A stretch of DNA of 64,000 nt from Thermoplasmata archaeon (GCA_038851035.1 JAWCLH010000008.1:1-64000); one strand, 5' to 3'; counted from the stretch's first letter, positions 36,166-45,463 are shown. Made by a program: numbers and translations. Notes: generated by a model from the sequence alone, not told the origin.

Positions 36166-37395
36166 ATGAAGGTTCCGACTCAGCCTGTGGTCAACATCGG
36201 GATGGTCGGCCACGTCGACCATGGCAAGACCACCCTCACGAAGGCCCTCACGGGCGAGTGGACCGATAGGCACTCCGAGGAGATAAAGAGGGGCATAAGC
36301 ATCAAGCTCGGCTACGCCGACGCCGCCTTCTACAGATGCCCCAAGTGCGGCGAGCCGGAGTGCTTCTCGACCAAAGAGGAGTGCCCCGTTTGCAACTCGA
36401 AAACGGAGCTCCTGCGCTCCGTGTCCTTCGTCGACTCTCCCGGCCACGAGACCCTGATGGCGACAATGCTATCGGGCGCGGCCCTGATGAACGGCGCGCT
36501 CCTCCTGATAGCGGCCAACGAGCCCTGTCCACAGCCCCAGACCCGCGAGCACCTGATGGCGCTGGACATCGTGGGCATAAAGAACATTATCGTCGTGCAG
36601 AACAAGATAGACATCGTCAGCGAGGAACAGGCCGTACAGAACTATCGTGAGATTGAGGAGTTCTGCAAGGGAACGGTTGCGGAGGGCGCACCCATCGTGC
36701 CAGTCTCCGCACACCACGACGCAAACCTGGACATCTTGATTCAGGCGATAGAGAAAACCATACCGACTCCTAGGCTGGACCCCGATAAGCCCTCGAGAAT
36801 GTACATCGCGAGGTCGTTCGACGTCAACCTTCCCGGTACAAGGCCCAGGGAACTTAAAGGCGGAGTGGTGGGCGGGTCGATTATCCAAGGGACCCTGAGC
36901 GTCGGCGAGGAAGTAGAGATTCGGCCCGGCCTTAGGACGGCCGACAAGAAGCCGCACTGGGAGCCGATACGAACGAGGGTTGTCTCCCTCGTCTCAGGAG
37001 GAAGGGAGGTGAAGAGCGCCGCACCCGGCGGGCTTGTGGGGATAGGAACGGAGCTAGACCCCTTTTTCACGAAGTCCGACGCACTCGTGGGCAACATGCT
37101 CGGGGCGCCCGGGACCCTACCACCCGTCTGGGACACTCTGGTCCTTAAAACCCATCTTCTCGAGAGAATGGTCGGCACGCAGGAGGCGGCGGAGGTCAAG
37201 GAAATCAAGACCAAGGAGCCCCTGATGCTCAACGTGGGCGTGGCAACGACGGTCGGGGTGGTGACGGCCTGCCACGGCGACATCTGCACATTCTCCCTCA
37301 AGCTCCCTGTGTGCGCCGAGAAGGGCCAGAGGGTCGCGCTCAGCCGGAAGGTCGGGGGCAGGTGGCGGCTGATTGGATACGGGGAGATTCAGTAG
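36166..37395 (+). CDS. eif2g: Translation initiation factor aIF2 gamma subunit
   Basis: The 409-residue GTPase delivers initiator tRNA to the small ribosomal subunit. It has G1 GHVDHGKTT (15-23), a zinc knuckle [10 protein letters not shown]...CPVC, G3 VDSPGHE, G4 NKID and G5 VSAHH, followed by the two beta-barrel domains ending in [12 protein letters not shown]. Length is normal for archaea. ATG 36166 has GGGAG upstream. It sits in an S6e/aIF2-gamma/PIN order; the alpha and beta subunits are not in the window. Confidence 0.97.
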   Translation: MKVPTQPVVNIGMVGHVDHGKTTLTKALTGEWTDRHSEEIKRGISIKLGYADAAFYRCPKCGEPECFSTKEECPVCNSKTELLRSVSFVDSPGHETLMATMLSGAALMNGALLLIAANEPCPQPQTREHLMALDIVGIKNIIVVQNKIDIVSEEQAVQNYREIEEFCKGTVAEGAPIVPVSAHHDANLDILIQAIEKTIPTPRLDPDKPSRMYIARSFDVNLPGTRPRELKGGVVGGSIIQGTLSVGEEVEIRPGLRTADKKPHWEPIRTRVVSLVSGGREVKSAAPGGLVGIGTELDPFFTKSDALVGNMLGAPGTLPPVWDTLVLKTHLLERMVGTQEAAEVKEIKTKEPLMLNVGVATTVGVVTACHGDICTFSLKLPVCAEKGQRVALSRKVGGRWRLIGYGEIQ

Positions 37396-37465
37396 CGGGC
37401 CGGAGGGGGAGGGAGTGACCGGCGAGGGCGGCGGGGAGGAGCGAATTCAGAGGTGGAAGACAAAA

Positions 37466-37846
37466 ATGGTGAGGGAGGGGGGAGGGCCTCTCGTCGTGCT
37501 AGACGCCAACGCGCTCATGATGCCCTTCCAGTTTTCGATCAATCTTGACGCAGAGCTCCAGCGAGTCCTCCCGGGATGCAAGGCGGTCGTGCCCTCCTCG
37601 GTGGTCGAGGAGCTCCGCGCCCTCAGCGCCTCGAAAAAGCGTCCCGAGGCGAGGGCGGCGCTCGAACTCGCGAAGCGCTATAGAGTTGTAGAAGCGGAGG
37701 GCGGGGGGGACGAGGCTGTTCTGAGCGCGGCCCTCAGGATCGGCGCGGTGCTCCTGACCAACGACGCCTCGCTCAGAAAGAGGGCAAGGGGGGCCGGGCT
37801 GAGGGTGATGTACCTGCGGGGGAGGGGCCATCTCGAGATTCTGTGA
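37466..37846 (+). CDS. PIN-domain ribonuclease-like protein (Fcf1/VapC9-type)
   Basis: The product of about 126 residues is a PIN domain: LVVLDANALMMPFQ carries the first acidic residue, SSVVEELRAL the conserved Glu, and GAVLLTNDASLRKRA the last acidic pair; the end has LRVMYLRGRGHLEIL. This single-domain form often follows aIF2-gamma in archaea and resembles the Fcf1/Utp24 side of the superfamily, which suggests rRNA processing. That role is inferred. ATG 37466 is chosen because AGGTGG precedes it; an in-frame start at 37373 would overlap the aIF2-gamma end by 23 bases. Confidence 0.8.
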   Translation: MVREGGGPLVVLDANALMMPFQFSINLDAELQRVLPGCKAVVPSSVVEELRALSASKKRPEARAALELAKRYRVVEAEGGGDEAVLSAALRIGAVLLTNDASLRKRARGAGLRVMYLRGRGHLEIL

Positions 37847-37857
37847 GGGGCGACAGA

Positions 37858-37914
37858 TCACCGACGACGCCTCGTTTCTCCACCCTCCGGGGCCACATCG
37901 AGATCCTGTGAGTG
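37858..37914 (+). pseudogene. Duplicated and internally deleted tail of the PIN gene
   Basis: Just past the PIN stop codon the sequence repeats pieces of the gene's own 3' end. ACCGACGACGCCTCG mirrors ACCAACGACGCCTCG of the TNDAS motif. Then GGGGCCACATCGAGATCCTG mirrors the last codons including the stop, so the frame again ends RGHIEIL. The part between is missing. This is a decayed partial tandem duplication. Confidence 0.55.
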
Positions 37915-37995
37915 GTGACCGTCTGCCCGGACCGGCCGGGACAGCGCGGGCCCGGGCGGGATCGCAACGGGGCCCTCCGGTCGCGCGCCGGGCCC

Positions 37996-40791
37996 TCACT
38001 TCGGCGGCTTCAGAACCCCTCTCTTCTCTTTGAGCGCCGCCTGCGCGGCCGCGAGCCTGGCTATCGGCACGCGGTAGGGCGAGCAGCTCACGTAGTCCAG
38101 ATTGATGATGTGGCAGAACTCTATCGCCTGAGGCTCGCCCCCGTGCTCCCCGCAGATGCCGAGCTTCAGGTCCGGGCGGGTCTTCCTGCCCCACTCGACG
38201 GTGATCATCATTAGCCTCCCCACGCCCTTCACGTCCAGAATCTCGAAGGGGTTGTCCTGCAGAATTCTGCGCTCGTTGTAGAGCGGGAGGAATTTGTTCT
38301 CCGCGTCCTCGCGGGAGAAGCTGAAGGTCGCCTGAGTCAGGTCGTTCGTGCCGAACGAGAAGAACTCGGCCATCTCGGCGAGCCTCCCGGCCCTCATGCA
38401 CGCCCTCACCACCTCGATCATCGTCCCGAGCTTGTACGGGACAGTGACGCCGAGCCTCTCGGTGACCCTCTGCTCCACCTTCTTTATTATCCCCTGCACC
38501 CACTTCAGCTCCTGCGCGGTGCAGACCTGAGGGACCATTATCTCGACCCTCACGTCCACTTTGTCCTTGATGAGCTCCCCAGCGGCCTCGAGAATGGCCT
38601 GTATCTGCATTTCATAGATGTCGGGGTAGGTGATCCCGAGCCTGACGCCCCTGTGCCCGAGCATAGGGTTGACCTCCCTGAGCGCCCTGACCTTCCTCAA
38701 CGTCTCGAGCTTCTTCTCGATCGCCCTTTTGTCCAGCCCGAAGGACCTGAGCTTGGCCAGATTCTTCACCATCGTCCCGTCCATCGCCAGGACGCTCTCG
38801 AGCTGGGGGTCGAGCGCCCTGATTATGCCGGGCAGGTTGTTCAGGTCCTCGATGACCGACCTGAACTTCTCGATGTTCCTGATGTCGCACTGAATCTCCT
38901 CCTCTGACGGGAGGAACTCGTGGAGGGGCGGGTCCAAGAGGCGGACGGTGACGGGCAGGCCCTCCATCACCCTGAATATCGCCTTGAAATCCTGCTTCTG
39001 GAGGGGCAAGAGGCGCGCGAGCAGCGCCGCCCTCTCCTCTTTCTTTTCTGACAGAATGAGCTCTTGGAATATGGGGAGGCGGTCGGGCGCGTTGAACATC
39101 CTCTCCGTCCTGCAGAGACCGATGCCCTCCGCGCCGAACCTTCTGGCGGTCCGGGCGTCATGGGGAGTGTCGGCGTTGGCCAGAACCCTCAGCCTCCTAA
39201 ACTCGTCGGCCCAAGAGAGAACCAAATTGAACTCCTCCGACATTTCGGGCTCCCTCATCGGGACCTCCCCGAGCCACACCCTACCCGTTCCCCCGTCTAT
39301 AGTCAGGACGGTCCCCTCCTCAATCTTGTGGTCCTTTATGTAGGCGGACTTCTCCAGATGGTTGATTCTGATGTCCCCGCAGCCGGAGACACAGGGCTTG
39401 CCGATGCTTCGCGCCACGACCGCGGCGTGGCTGGTCTTTCCGCCCACCGCTGTAAGAATTCCCTGGGCGTGGAAGAAGCCGTGGACGTCCTCGGGCTTGG
39501 TCTGCTCCCTGAGGAGAATAACCTTCTTCCCGGCCTTACCCTCCCTCTCCGCGTCGTCCGCGGTGAAGACCACCCTCCCAGAGGCGGCACCGGGCGACGC
39601 CCCGATTCCGGTCGCTATGGGCGGCTCGCTGAACTTCGGATCAATCTGCCTGTACATCAGCTGCACGAGCTGGGCGGGCTGGAGCCTGAGAATCGCCTCC
39701 TCCTTCGTGAGCACACCGTCCCTGACCATGTCCACGGAGGTCCGGACCGCGGCGGCGGCGTTCATCTTGGCGTTGCGGGTCTGGAGCATCCAGAGCTTTC
39801 CCTCCTCCACCGTGAACTCGATGTCCTGGACCTCCTTGAAGTGCTTCTCCAGAGTCTCCCTGACCTTCAGGAGCTGCTCGTAGACCTCGGGCATTTGGTG
39901 CTTCAGCTCCGCAATCGGCCTAGGGGTTCGAATTCCAGCGACGATGTCCTCGCCCTGGGCGGACATCAGGTAGTCGCCGAAGAAGACGTTCTCGCCCGTC
40001 CCTGGGTCCCGGGTGAAGGCGACGCCCGTGGCGGATCGCGGGCCCAGGTTGCCGAAGACCATCGCCTGAACATTGGCGGCGGTCCCGTTGGCCATTTCAA
40101 GGGTTATCTTGAACTCCCTCCTATAGTCCACGCACCTCTTCCCGTTCCATGAGGCAAAGACCGCCCTTATCGCCAGCGCGAGCTGCTCATAGGGGTCGGA
40201 GGGTATCGGGCGGCCGTAGTTCCCCCTCACAATCAGCTTGTAGACGTTCACCAGCTCCCTCAGGTCCTCGGTGGTGAGGTCGGTGTCGTACTTTGCCTTT
40301 CTGTCCTTCTTCATCGTCTCCATGGCGCGGTGGAACTGATCCGCGTCTATGCCCAGCGCGATGGAGCCGAAGAGCGATATGAAGCGCCTGTAGGAGTCCC
40401 AGGCGAATCTCTCGTTCCCGCTCTTTTTAGCCAGGCCGACGACGGTCTCGTCGTTGAGGCCCAGGTTGAGAATCGTGTCCATCATTCCCGGCATCGATAT
40501 CGCGGCCCCGCTCCTGACGGACACGAGGAGCGGGTTGGCTGGGTCGCCGAAGCGCTTGCCCATCTCCCTCTCCACCGAGGCCATCGCGGTCCTGACCTGG
40601 CCCATCAGCTCCTCCGGGAACCTCTCTCCATTGTCGAAGTACTCGACGCAGGCCTGCGTGGTGATGACGAAGCCCGGCGGGACAGGGAGGCCTAGCCTAG
40701 TCATCGCACAGAGGCCCGCGCCCTTTCCGCCGAGGAGCTTCTTGTTCTCCGGGTCGCCCTCGGAGAAAAGGTACACGTACTTGTTCTCCAT
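37996..40791 (-). CDS. ppdK: Pyruvate phosphate dikinase
   Basis: The product of about 931 residues interconverts pyruvate, ATP and phosphate with PEP, AMP and pyrophosphate. The nucleotide domain starts VYLFSEGDPENKKLLGGKGAGL. The swivelling phosphohistidine lies in GGKTSHAAVVARS (H455). The PEP domain has GAEGIGLCRTERMF, MLGHRGVRLGITYP and the catalytic cysteine C880 in GICGEHGGEP. Length is slightly above the bacterial norm. ATG 40791 is where the family begins; the upstream frame extension would run into the divergent gene. In archaea the enzyme can work in glycolysis or gluconeogenesis; the pyrophosphate it makes or uses links it to the membrane pyrophosphatase at 46839. Confidence 0.96.
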   Translation of the reverse strand: MENKYVYLFSEGDPENKKLLGGKGAGLCAMTRLGLPVPPGFVITTQACVEYFDNGERFPEELMGQVRTAMASVEREMGKRFGDPANPLLVSVRSGAAISMPGMMDTILNLGLNDETVVGLAKKSGNERFAWDSYRRFISLFGSIALGIDADQFHRAMETMKKDRKAKYDTDLTTEDLRELVNVYKLIVRGNYGRPIPSDPYEQLALAIRAVFASWNGKRCVDYRREFKITLEMANGTAANVQAMVFGNLGPRSATGVAFTRDPGTGENVFFGDYLMSAQGEDIVAGIRTPRPIAELKHQMPEVYEQLLKVRETLEKHFKEVQDIEFTVEEGKLWMLQTRNAKMNAAAAVRTSVDMVRDGVLTKEEAILRLQPAQLVQLMYRQIDPKFSEPPIATGIGASPGAASGRVVFTADDAEREGKAGKKVILLREQTKPEDVHGFFHAQGILTAVGGKTSHAAVVARSIGKPCVSGCGDIRINHLEKSAYIKDHKIEEGTVLTIDGGTGRVWLGEVPMREPEMSEEFNLVLSWADEFRRLRVLANADTPHDARTARRFGAEGIGLCRTERMFNAPDRLPIFQELILSEKKEERAALLARLLPLQKQDFKAIFRVMEGLPVTVRLLDPPLHEFLPSEEEIQCDIRNIEKFRSVIEDLNNLPGIIRALDPQLESVLAMDGTMVKNLAKLRSFGLDKRAIEKKLETLRKVRALREVNPMLGHRGVRLGITYPDIYEMQIQAILEAAGELIKDKVDVRVEIMVPQVCTAQELKWVQGIIKKVEQRVTERLGVTVPYKLGTMIEVVRACMRAGRLAEMAEFFSFGTNDLTQATFSFSREDAENKFLPLYNERRILQDNPFEILDVKGVGRLMMITVEWGRKTRPDLKLGICGEHGGEPQAIEFCHIINLDYVSCSPYRVPIARLAAAQAALKEKRGVLKPPK

Positions 40792-40826
40792 CTCACTCCC
40801 CCTCCCGGCCCATGAGCCTGCCCTGT

Positions 40827-40838
40827 AATTTACTTTTC
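40827..40838 (-). promoter_or_regulatory. Probable promoter of ppdK
   Basis: The minus strand reads AAGTAAATTACA here, placing the transcript start near 40805 and a leader of about 15 bases before ATG 40791. Confidence 0.4.
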
Positions 40839-40938
40839 GTAACGGCGATGGGGCTTCCGCGCCCAGCGAATTCCACCGCCCGGAGCGCCTCCGGCTCATT
40901 CGAGTGCCGGGCCCCCACATTCACTCCCCTCCCCCCAT

Positions 40939-40951
40939 CGGTGATATTAAC
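40939..40951 (+). promoter_or_regulatory. Probable promoter of the PolB-like gene
   Basis: GGTGATATTAACC is the only AT-rich TATA-like element upstream of the polymerase frame. It predicts a transcript start near 40970, so translation should start later than that and the ATG at 40812 is unlikely to be used. Confidence 0.4.
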
Positions 40952-41057
40952 CCCGCGGGCTGGAGGGGAGAGACGGCGGGGGGCGCGGCCGTTCCTCCGG
41001 CGAGGGAGGGAGGGGTGGAGCCTGACGGCGGAGGTAGCTCCTGGGAAGCGCCCGGCG

Positions 41058-43718
41058 GTGCCTGCCGGTGAGGGAGCGGAGCCCGCGCGAGGCGAGGGCT
41101 CCTTCGTCCTCGACGCCTTCCCCGACCACCGGACCGGCAGGATGGTGGTCTGGCTCGCCGGGCCGGGGGGGGCTAGGAGGCTCGCCTTCCGCTACCTTCC
41201 CGATTTCTATATCCACGGCCCACCCTCGGAGCTCGAGAGAGCGAGGTGGCGCTTTCTGGACGCGGGCCTCTACGACTGCGAGCTGACCAGCCGCCGGATA
41301 GGAATCGGGAGCGAGAGGCTGCACAAGGTGCTCCGGGTGGTCCCCCGGGTGCTTGGCCTGCACATGCGCGCCGCCCGCGCCGCGGACTTCTTCGGCGGCT
41401 ACGGCCGCCTCCGCTTCTACAATCTGGACGTGGAGCTGGGCCAGCGCTTTCTTCTCGAACAGGGCCTCTTCCCGATGGCTAGGGTGAGGTACCTTGGAGG
41501 CTGGGAGCTGCTGGACAACAGGCTGTCGGTGCACTACCCGCTCCCGCCCCTGCGCGTTGCATGGCTCCGGGTCCGGGTGAGGAAGAGCGGCCTCCTGCCC
41601 TCCTTCAGCGACCCGCTGGAGGCAGTGGAGCTCGGCGGGGAGAGAATCTCGGGGGGCGAGGAGGGGGCTCTGAGGGAGCTGGCAGCGCTCGTCCGCAGGC
41701 TGGACCCGGACGTTATTCTCACCGACGGCGGCGACTCCTTCGACATCCCCTACCTCTACCACCGCGCCCGCCTCGCCGGTCTGGAGGGCTTCCAGCTCGG
41801 GCGCGAGCCCGGGCCCCGCCGACCGGAGAGGGGGGAGAAGAGCTACTTCACCTACGGCCGAATTCTGCACAGGCCAGCCTCCTACCACCTGCGCGGCCGG
41901 CTCCACATCGACCGGCGCTCGTCGTTTCTATATCAGGAGGGCGGGCTCGAGGGCGTCGTGGAGCTCTCGAGGCTCTCGGGCATCCCCCTCCAGAGGATGG
42001 CCCGCTCCTCGCCGGGGACCGCCATAAGCGCGATGGAGGTCAACCTAGTGCTCTCCGAGGGAGGGCTGGTGGCGTGGAAGAAGAACCTCCCGGAGGACTT
42101 CAAGAGCATGAGGACCCTCCTCTCGGCGGACAGGGGCGGCTTCATATTCGAGCCCGCGGTCGGCCTGCACGGGAGGGTTCTGGAGGTTGACTTCGCCTCG
42201 ATGTACCCGCACATAATGGTCCTGCACAACATAAGCCCCGAGACCGTCAACTGCCCCTGCTGCCGGCCGCAATGGGGTGGAGATGGGGAGGAGAGGGGTG
42301 GAGGGGACCGGCCCGGCGCCGGGGGCGATGAGCCACGCCGGGGGGCCGGGGGCGCGTGGTCCGGAGGGAGCGGGAGAAGCGAGCCACCCCCGGAGGCCGG
42401 GGCCGGGAGTGCCGGAGGGAGAGAAGGGGGAGGAGCGCGGACCGGGGCCCGCGCTCCGGGTGGGCGGGATGAGCTCCGCCAGAGGGCCGGGACCGGAGGC
42501 CCCGGAGGAGCCGGGGGGAGAGGACCTCCATCCGGGAACGCGGCTTCTGACGCGCGCATGGATGCTGGAGAACCGGGCTCGCGAAGGCGCTCGGGCGGGT
42601 CATCGCGGCCTCCTGACGCGCGTGTGGATACCGGAGGGCGGGGGCCCCACGCCTCCGGACGCGCCGGGGGGTGCGGCGGCCTCCCCGTTCCCGGGCTGGG
42701 CTACTGGACGTGCGCTAGGAGGAGGGGCATCATACCCAGAATTCTCGAGCCGCTGGTCAGGCGGAGGCTGGAGCTGAAGGCGCTGAGGAGGAGGCCGGGC
42801 GACAGGTGGGACAGGAGGGCGAGGTGCCTCAAGCCCCTGCTCGTGACGTGCTTCGGCTACACGGGCTACCGCAACGCCCCCTTCGGGAGAATCGAGTGCC
42901 ACGAGGCGATCAACGCCCACGGCCGGGAGATTCTGCTCGAGAGCGCCAGAATCGCGGAGAGGAGGGGCTTCGAGGTCCTGCACGGCATAGTGGACGCGCT
43001 CTGGCTGAGGGGGCCCCTGGAGGAGAGGGCTGGTCTTATTGAAGAGATATCCCGGGCCTCGGGAATTCCCCTCTCGGAAGAAGGCGTGTACAGGTGGCTG
43101 GTCTTCCTGCCCTCCAAGGGGACCGGGGCCGGGGCCCTGAACCGCTACTACGGTCTGTTCGAGAGCGGGGAGCTGAAGCTGCGCGGCGTCGCGGCGCGCA
43201 GGCACGACAGCCCGTCGCTGGTCCGCGCCCTCCAGGCGGGGATGCTGGAGGCCCTGGCAAAGGGTGAGGACGCGGCCGGCTTCATGCGGCGAATTCCGGA
43301 TGCGCTGGATGTCGTGAGGGAGTTTGCGCGGAGGGTTCTGGACGGCGGCTGCGCGCTCGAGGAGCTCGTGCTGACCAGAAGGGTCTCGAGGGCCCTCGAG
43401 GATTATGTCCAGTTCAACGAGACACGCGCCGCGCTCGCCGCGCTGAGGAGAGCGGGCGTCAGCGTCCCGCCGGGGGAGGCTGTGAGGTACGTTCTGGTGG
43501 ACGGGGGCGGGGGGAGGGGAGAAGCCGTGCCCGTGGAGACCCTGCGCGGGACGGAGAGCTACCACAGGGGGGACTACCTCCGCCTCCTCCTCAGGGCCGC
43601 CGAGGAGCTTCTCCTGCCCTTCGGGTATGATGAGGAGAGGCTGGACAGAATTCTTAGTGGGCGCGACACCGTCCAGACGGCGCTGGGGGCGGGCGCGGGG
43701 CCGGGGCCGGTTTGTTGA
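41058..43718 (+). CDS. Inactivated family-B DNA polymerase with low-complexity insertion
   Basis: The product of about 886 residues follows the PolB plan. Exo II is recognisable (SFDIPYL, D229) but exo I shows no DIE. Motif A is intact (VDFASMYPHIM, D378), motif B is present (K592, then FGYTGYRNAPFGR). Motif C reads HGIVDA (642-647) instead of YGDTDS, so the first catalytic Asp is gone. This matches the archaeal PolB2-like group of inactivated polymerases. Between CPCC (C399-C402) and YWTC (C552) about 140 residues of G, R, P and A interrupt a cysteine-bearing loop. The first plausible start downstream of the predicted transcript start is GTG 41058; the frame is open from 40812. Probably a structural or accessory replication or repair factor. 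Confidence 0.75.
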   Translation: MPAGEGAEPARGEGSFVLDAFPDHRTGRMVVWLAGPGGARRLAFRYLPDFYIHGPPSELERARWRFLDAGLYDCELTSRRIGIGSERLHKVLRVVPRVLGLHMRAARAADFFGGYGRLRFYNLDVELGQRFLLEQGLFPMARVRYLGGWELLDNRLSVHYPLPPLRVAWLRVRVRKSGLLPSFSDPLEAVELGGERISGGEEGALRELAALVRRLDPDVILTDGGDSFDIPYLYHRARLAGLEGFQLGREPGPRRPERGEKSYFTYGRILHRPASYHLRGRLHIDRRSSFLYQEGGLEGVVELSRLSGIPLQRMARSSPGTAISAMEVNLVLSEGGLVAWKKNLPEDFKSMRTLLSADRGGFIFEPAVGLHGRVLEVDFASMYPHIMVLHNISPETVNCPCCRPQWGGDGEERGGGDRPGAGGDEPRRGAGGAWSGGSGRSEPPPEAGAGSAGGREGGGARTGARAPGGRDELRQRAGTGGPGGAGGRGPPSGNAASDARMDAGEPGSRRRSGGSSRPPDARVDTGGRGPHASGRAGGCGGLPVPGLGYWTCARRRGIIPRILEPLVRRRLELKALRRRPGDRWDRRARCLKPLLVTCFGYTGYRNAPFGRIECHEAINAHGREILLESARIAERRGFEVLHGIVDALWLRGPLEERAGLIEEISRASGIPLSEEGVYRWLVFLPSKGTGAGALNRYYGLFESGELKLRGVAARRHDSPSLVRALQAGMLEALAKGEDAAGFMRRIPDALDVVREFARRVLDGGCALEELVLTRRVSRALEDYVQFNETRAALAALRRAGVSVPPGEAVRYVLVDGGGGRGEAVPVETLRGTESYHRGDYLRLLLRAAEELLLPFGYDEERLDRILSGRDTVQTALGAGAGPGPVC
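42270..42700 (+). repeat. GC-rich imperfect repeats encoding the PolB insertion
   Basis: This segment is extremely G-rich and contains imperfect direct repeats. For example, TGACGCGCG plus TGGAT/TGGATA and GGAG blocks recur at about 42548-42572 and 42613-42637, and GAGCCAC...GGAGGGAG units recur at about 42331-42415. In protein it gives SDARMDAG and PDARVDTG. The pattern suggests growth by slippage. Confidence 0.5.
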
Positions 43719-43816
43719 GGGGAGAGGGCCTCGGCCGGGGGGCCGCGGGCGGATGCCATCCCGGGCCCGTTATCAAGTATCATGAGGCAACGGCGGAGGC
43801 CGGTCGGTTTTCCGCA

Positions 43817-44501
43817 TGTGGAGTCCTGAATTAAGTTCCTCTCGTTGATTTGAGTTCATGTCCCGGACCCCCTCTCTACCGTGAATCCCTCTTCCAATAG
43901 ATAGGCAGGGGCATATCTGGCAACCATCTTGATGTTCTCCCTGATGAATGCCCTTCTCTTTGCAGGCCACATCGCACTCCTTGCGCTTCTTGCTCCAGTG
44001 CTGCCTTCTGTAGTTATAGCAGCTTAATGCCCTCTCAAGCCCTTCGAAATGCCGGATGAGCTTCATAATAGCTCCCGCCGCCTTCTCCACTTTCCTGTTG
44101 GATTGAGAATGGGAATTGTGTTCCATGGTCGGTCAGGAGCTGCCTGGGCTTGCCATAAGACGCCACAGCCTTTTTGAGGGCTCTTAGACTATTCTGAGCG
44201 GTGGCATTTTTATATCTCTTGCCCTCATTACATATTCCCTCTCTTCATCGGTGATTAACTTAGGGGATGCCCCGGGCTTTTTAGGATATGGATATTCGCC
44301 CCTCTCCCTATACCGCGGTAGAGCTCCCATACCCACCGTTCCGATATCTTCTGTATCCTTGCAAGTTGAGATGCAGAGGCCTCACCCTTTTCCATCTCCC
44401 TGATGAGCCATCTGAGCTTTCTCCTTGTGAGCTTCCGTATGTATTGATATGGTTTTAGGGCTCTTATATTTGCCGAGAGGAAGTTATTTCGGGATTCGAC
44501 A
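43817..44501 (-). mobile_element. Decayed IS481-like element with 28-bp terminal inverted repeats
   Basis: Both ends are preserved: 43817-43844 reads TGTGGAGTCCTGAATTAAGT and onward, and the reverse complement of 44474-44501 reads TGTCGAATCCCGAAATAACT and onward. The two 28-mers agree at 23 positions. The element is 685 bp, well short of a complete IS481 member (roughly 1 kb or more), so it has internal deletions. Its right-hand 157 bases are nearly identical to the element end at 63-219. No clear target-site duplication was found. Confidence 0.8.
43856..44456 (-). pseudogene. Broken IS481-family transposase
   Basis: Read on the minus strand, pieces of the protein appear in different frames: an N-terminal helix-turn-helix part (LTRRKLRWLIREMEKGEA), a linker (KPGASPKLITDEEREYV), the second catalytic block (SYGKPRQLLTDHGTQF), then HFEGLERALSCYNYRRQHWS, and finally the same tail as the copy at the left edge. 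The first catalytic Asp region and the Glu region are missing. A 29-base deletion after GAGTGCGA breaks the frame before the tail. The gene cannot make an active transposase. Confidence 0.75.
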
Positions 44502-44533
44502 GCCGGCCCCTGGCATGGACCCCCCCAAAACTG

Positions 44534-44541
44534 TTAAATAA
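44534..44541 (+). promoter_or_regulatory. TATA-box promoter of the KaiC-like gene
   Basis: TTAAATAA lies just outside the IS end. The predicted transcript start is near 44562, which favours ATG 44588 over ATG 44543 as the translation start. Confidence 0.5.
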
Positions 44542-44587
44542 GATGCAGGTCGTTGACTCATCCCGGCTCCCTCAGGGGGTGGTGGTG

Positions 44588-45313
44588 ATGGAAGATAGCA
44601 GTGGTCGTGTCCGGACGTTCGTCAGAGGGCTCGATGAGCAGATGGAGGGTGGAATTCCACGGGGGCACGTCGTCCTGGTCTGCGGCACGCCGGGAACAAT
44701 GAAGTCCTCCCTGAGCTGGAGCATCCTCTGGCGCAACGCGCGAGAAGCTGGGAGCCGGAGCATCTACCTATCTCTCGAGCAGAGCGAGCGCTCTCTGAGG
44801 GCCCAAATGGAACGAATGGGGATGGGTCTGGCGGGGCTCGAGGAGAGGATGAGCGTCATAGACTTGGGTACCATTCGGGCAGAGATGGCCAAGGCGGGGA
44901 TTGAGTCCGATAGAGAGAACTGGGCCAGAGTCGTCAAGGGACTTGTCCAAGAGGCGAAGGAGAGGGGAGGTCTGGACCTTCTGGTCCTTGACTCACTCGA
45001 CGCCTACGAGCTGCTGTTCGAGCGCTCCATATCCCGCAACGAGATGTTCACCTTCTTCGAGTCACTGAGGCAGCTGGACTGCACGGTTTTCCTGATTTCG
45101 GAGATGTCTCCCGACTCGAGCAGGTACAGTAAGTTCGACGAGGGTTTTCTGGCCGACGGCATCATCCACCTTAAGCTGGCAGAAGTGAGCGACATAGACG
45201 TCCAAAGGAGAATTCGGGTCGTGAAGATGAGGGGCACGAAGCATGCCCCCGGCTACTTCACCCTTCTCGTGGAGGGCGGGGAGTTCGCGGTCACGAAGGC
45301 GATTCTGAAGTAG
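44588..45313 (+). CDS. KaiC-like RecA-superfamily ATPase
   Basis: The product of about 241 residues has the single-domain archaeal KaiC layout: the opening VRTFVRGLDEQMEGGIPRGH, Walker A GTPGTMKSS (Met where Gly is usual, Lys kept), a YLSLEQSE strand after it, and Walker B LLVLDSLDAYELL. Such proteins bind ATP and often act in signalling or motility regulation. ATG 44588 is preceded by GGTGGTGGTG and lies downstream of the predicted transcript start; ATG 44543 is in frame upstream. It stands next to two DNA-binding regulator genes, which hints at a regulatory module. Confidence 0.75.
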   Translation: MEDSSGRVRTFVRGLDEQMEGGIPRGHVVLVCGTPGTMKSSLSWSILWRNAREAGSRSIYLSLEQSERSLRAQMERMGMGLAGLEERMSVIDLGTIRAEMAKAGIESDRENWARVVKGLVQEAKERGGLDLLVLDSLDAYELLFERSISRNEMFTFFESLRQLDCTVFLISEMSPDSSRYSKFDEGFLADGIIHLKLAEVSDIDVQRRIRVVKMRGTKHAPGYFTLLVEGGEFAVTKAILK

Positions 45314-45452
45314 CCCCGCTCCTCGCGCCGCGCGGGCCCCGAGCGCTCTCAATGAACCGGCGGTATGGCAACGCTCTCGATAGCAAACAGCCCGGAGGAG
45401 TTCGGAACCGAGCCTGGCGCCCAGTTCGCATATACACGTGGTTGCGCAGAAA

Positions 45453-45463
45453 AAACATAATAA
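45453..45463 (+). promoter_or_regulatory. TATA-box promoter of the double-HTH regulator
   Basis: AAACATAATAA within a longer A-rich run. The 13-base AAAAAACATAATA also occurs at 51050-51062 upstream of another small gene. The predicted transcript start is near 45482, leaving a leader of about 24 bases. Confidence 0.5.

Noticed and set aside
40812-41057. PolB start at ATG 40812
   Set aside because: It lies before the likely TATA box at 40939 and inside the ppdK promoter region; the translated leader is low-complexity.
42270-42700. Insertion in PolB as an intein
   Set aside because: No Hint-domain blocks, no Cys/Ser at the start and no His-Asn at the end; it is low-complexity.
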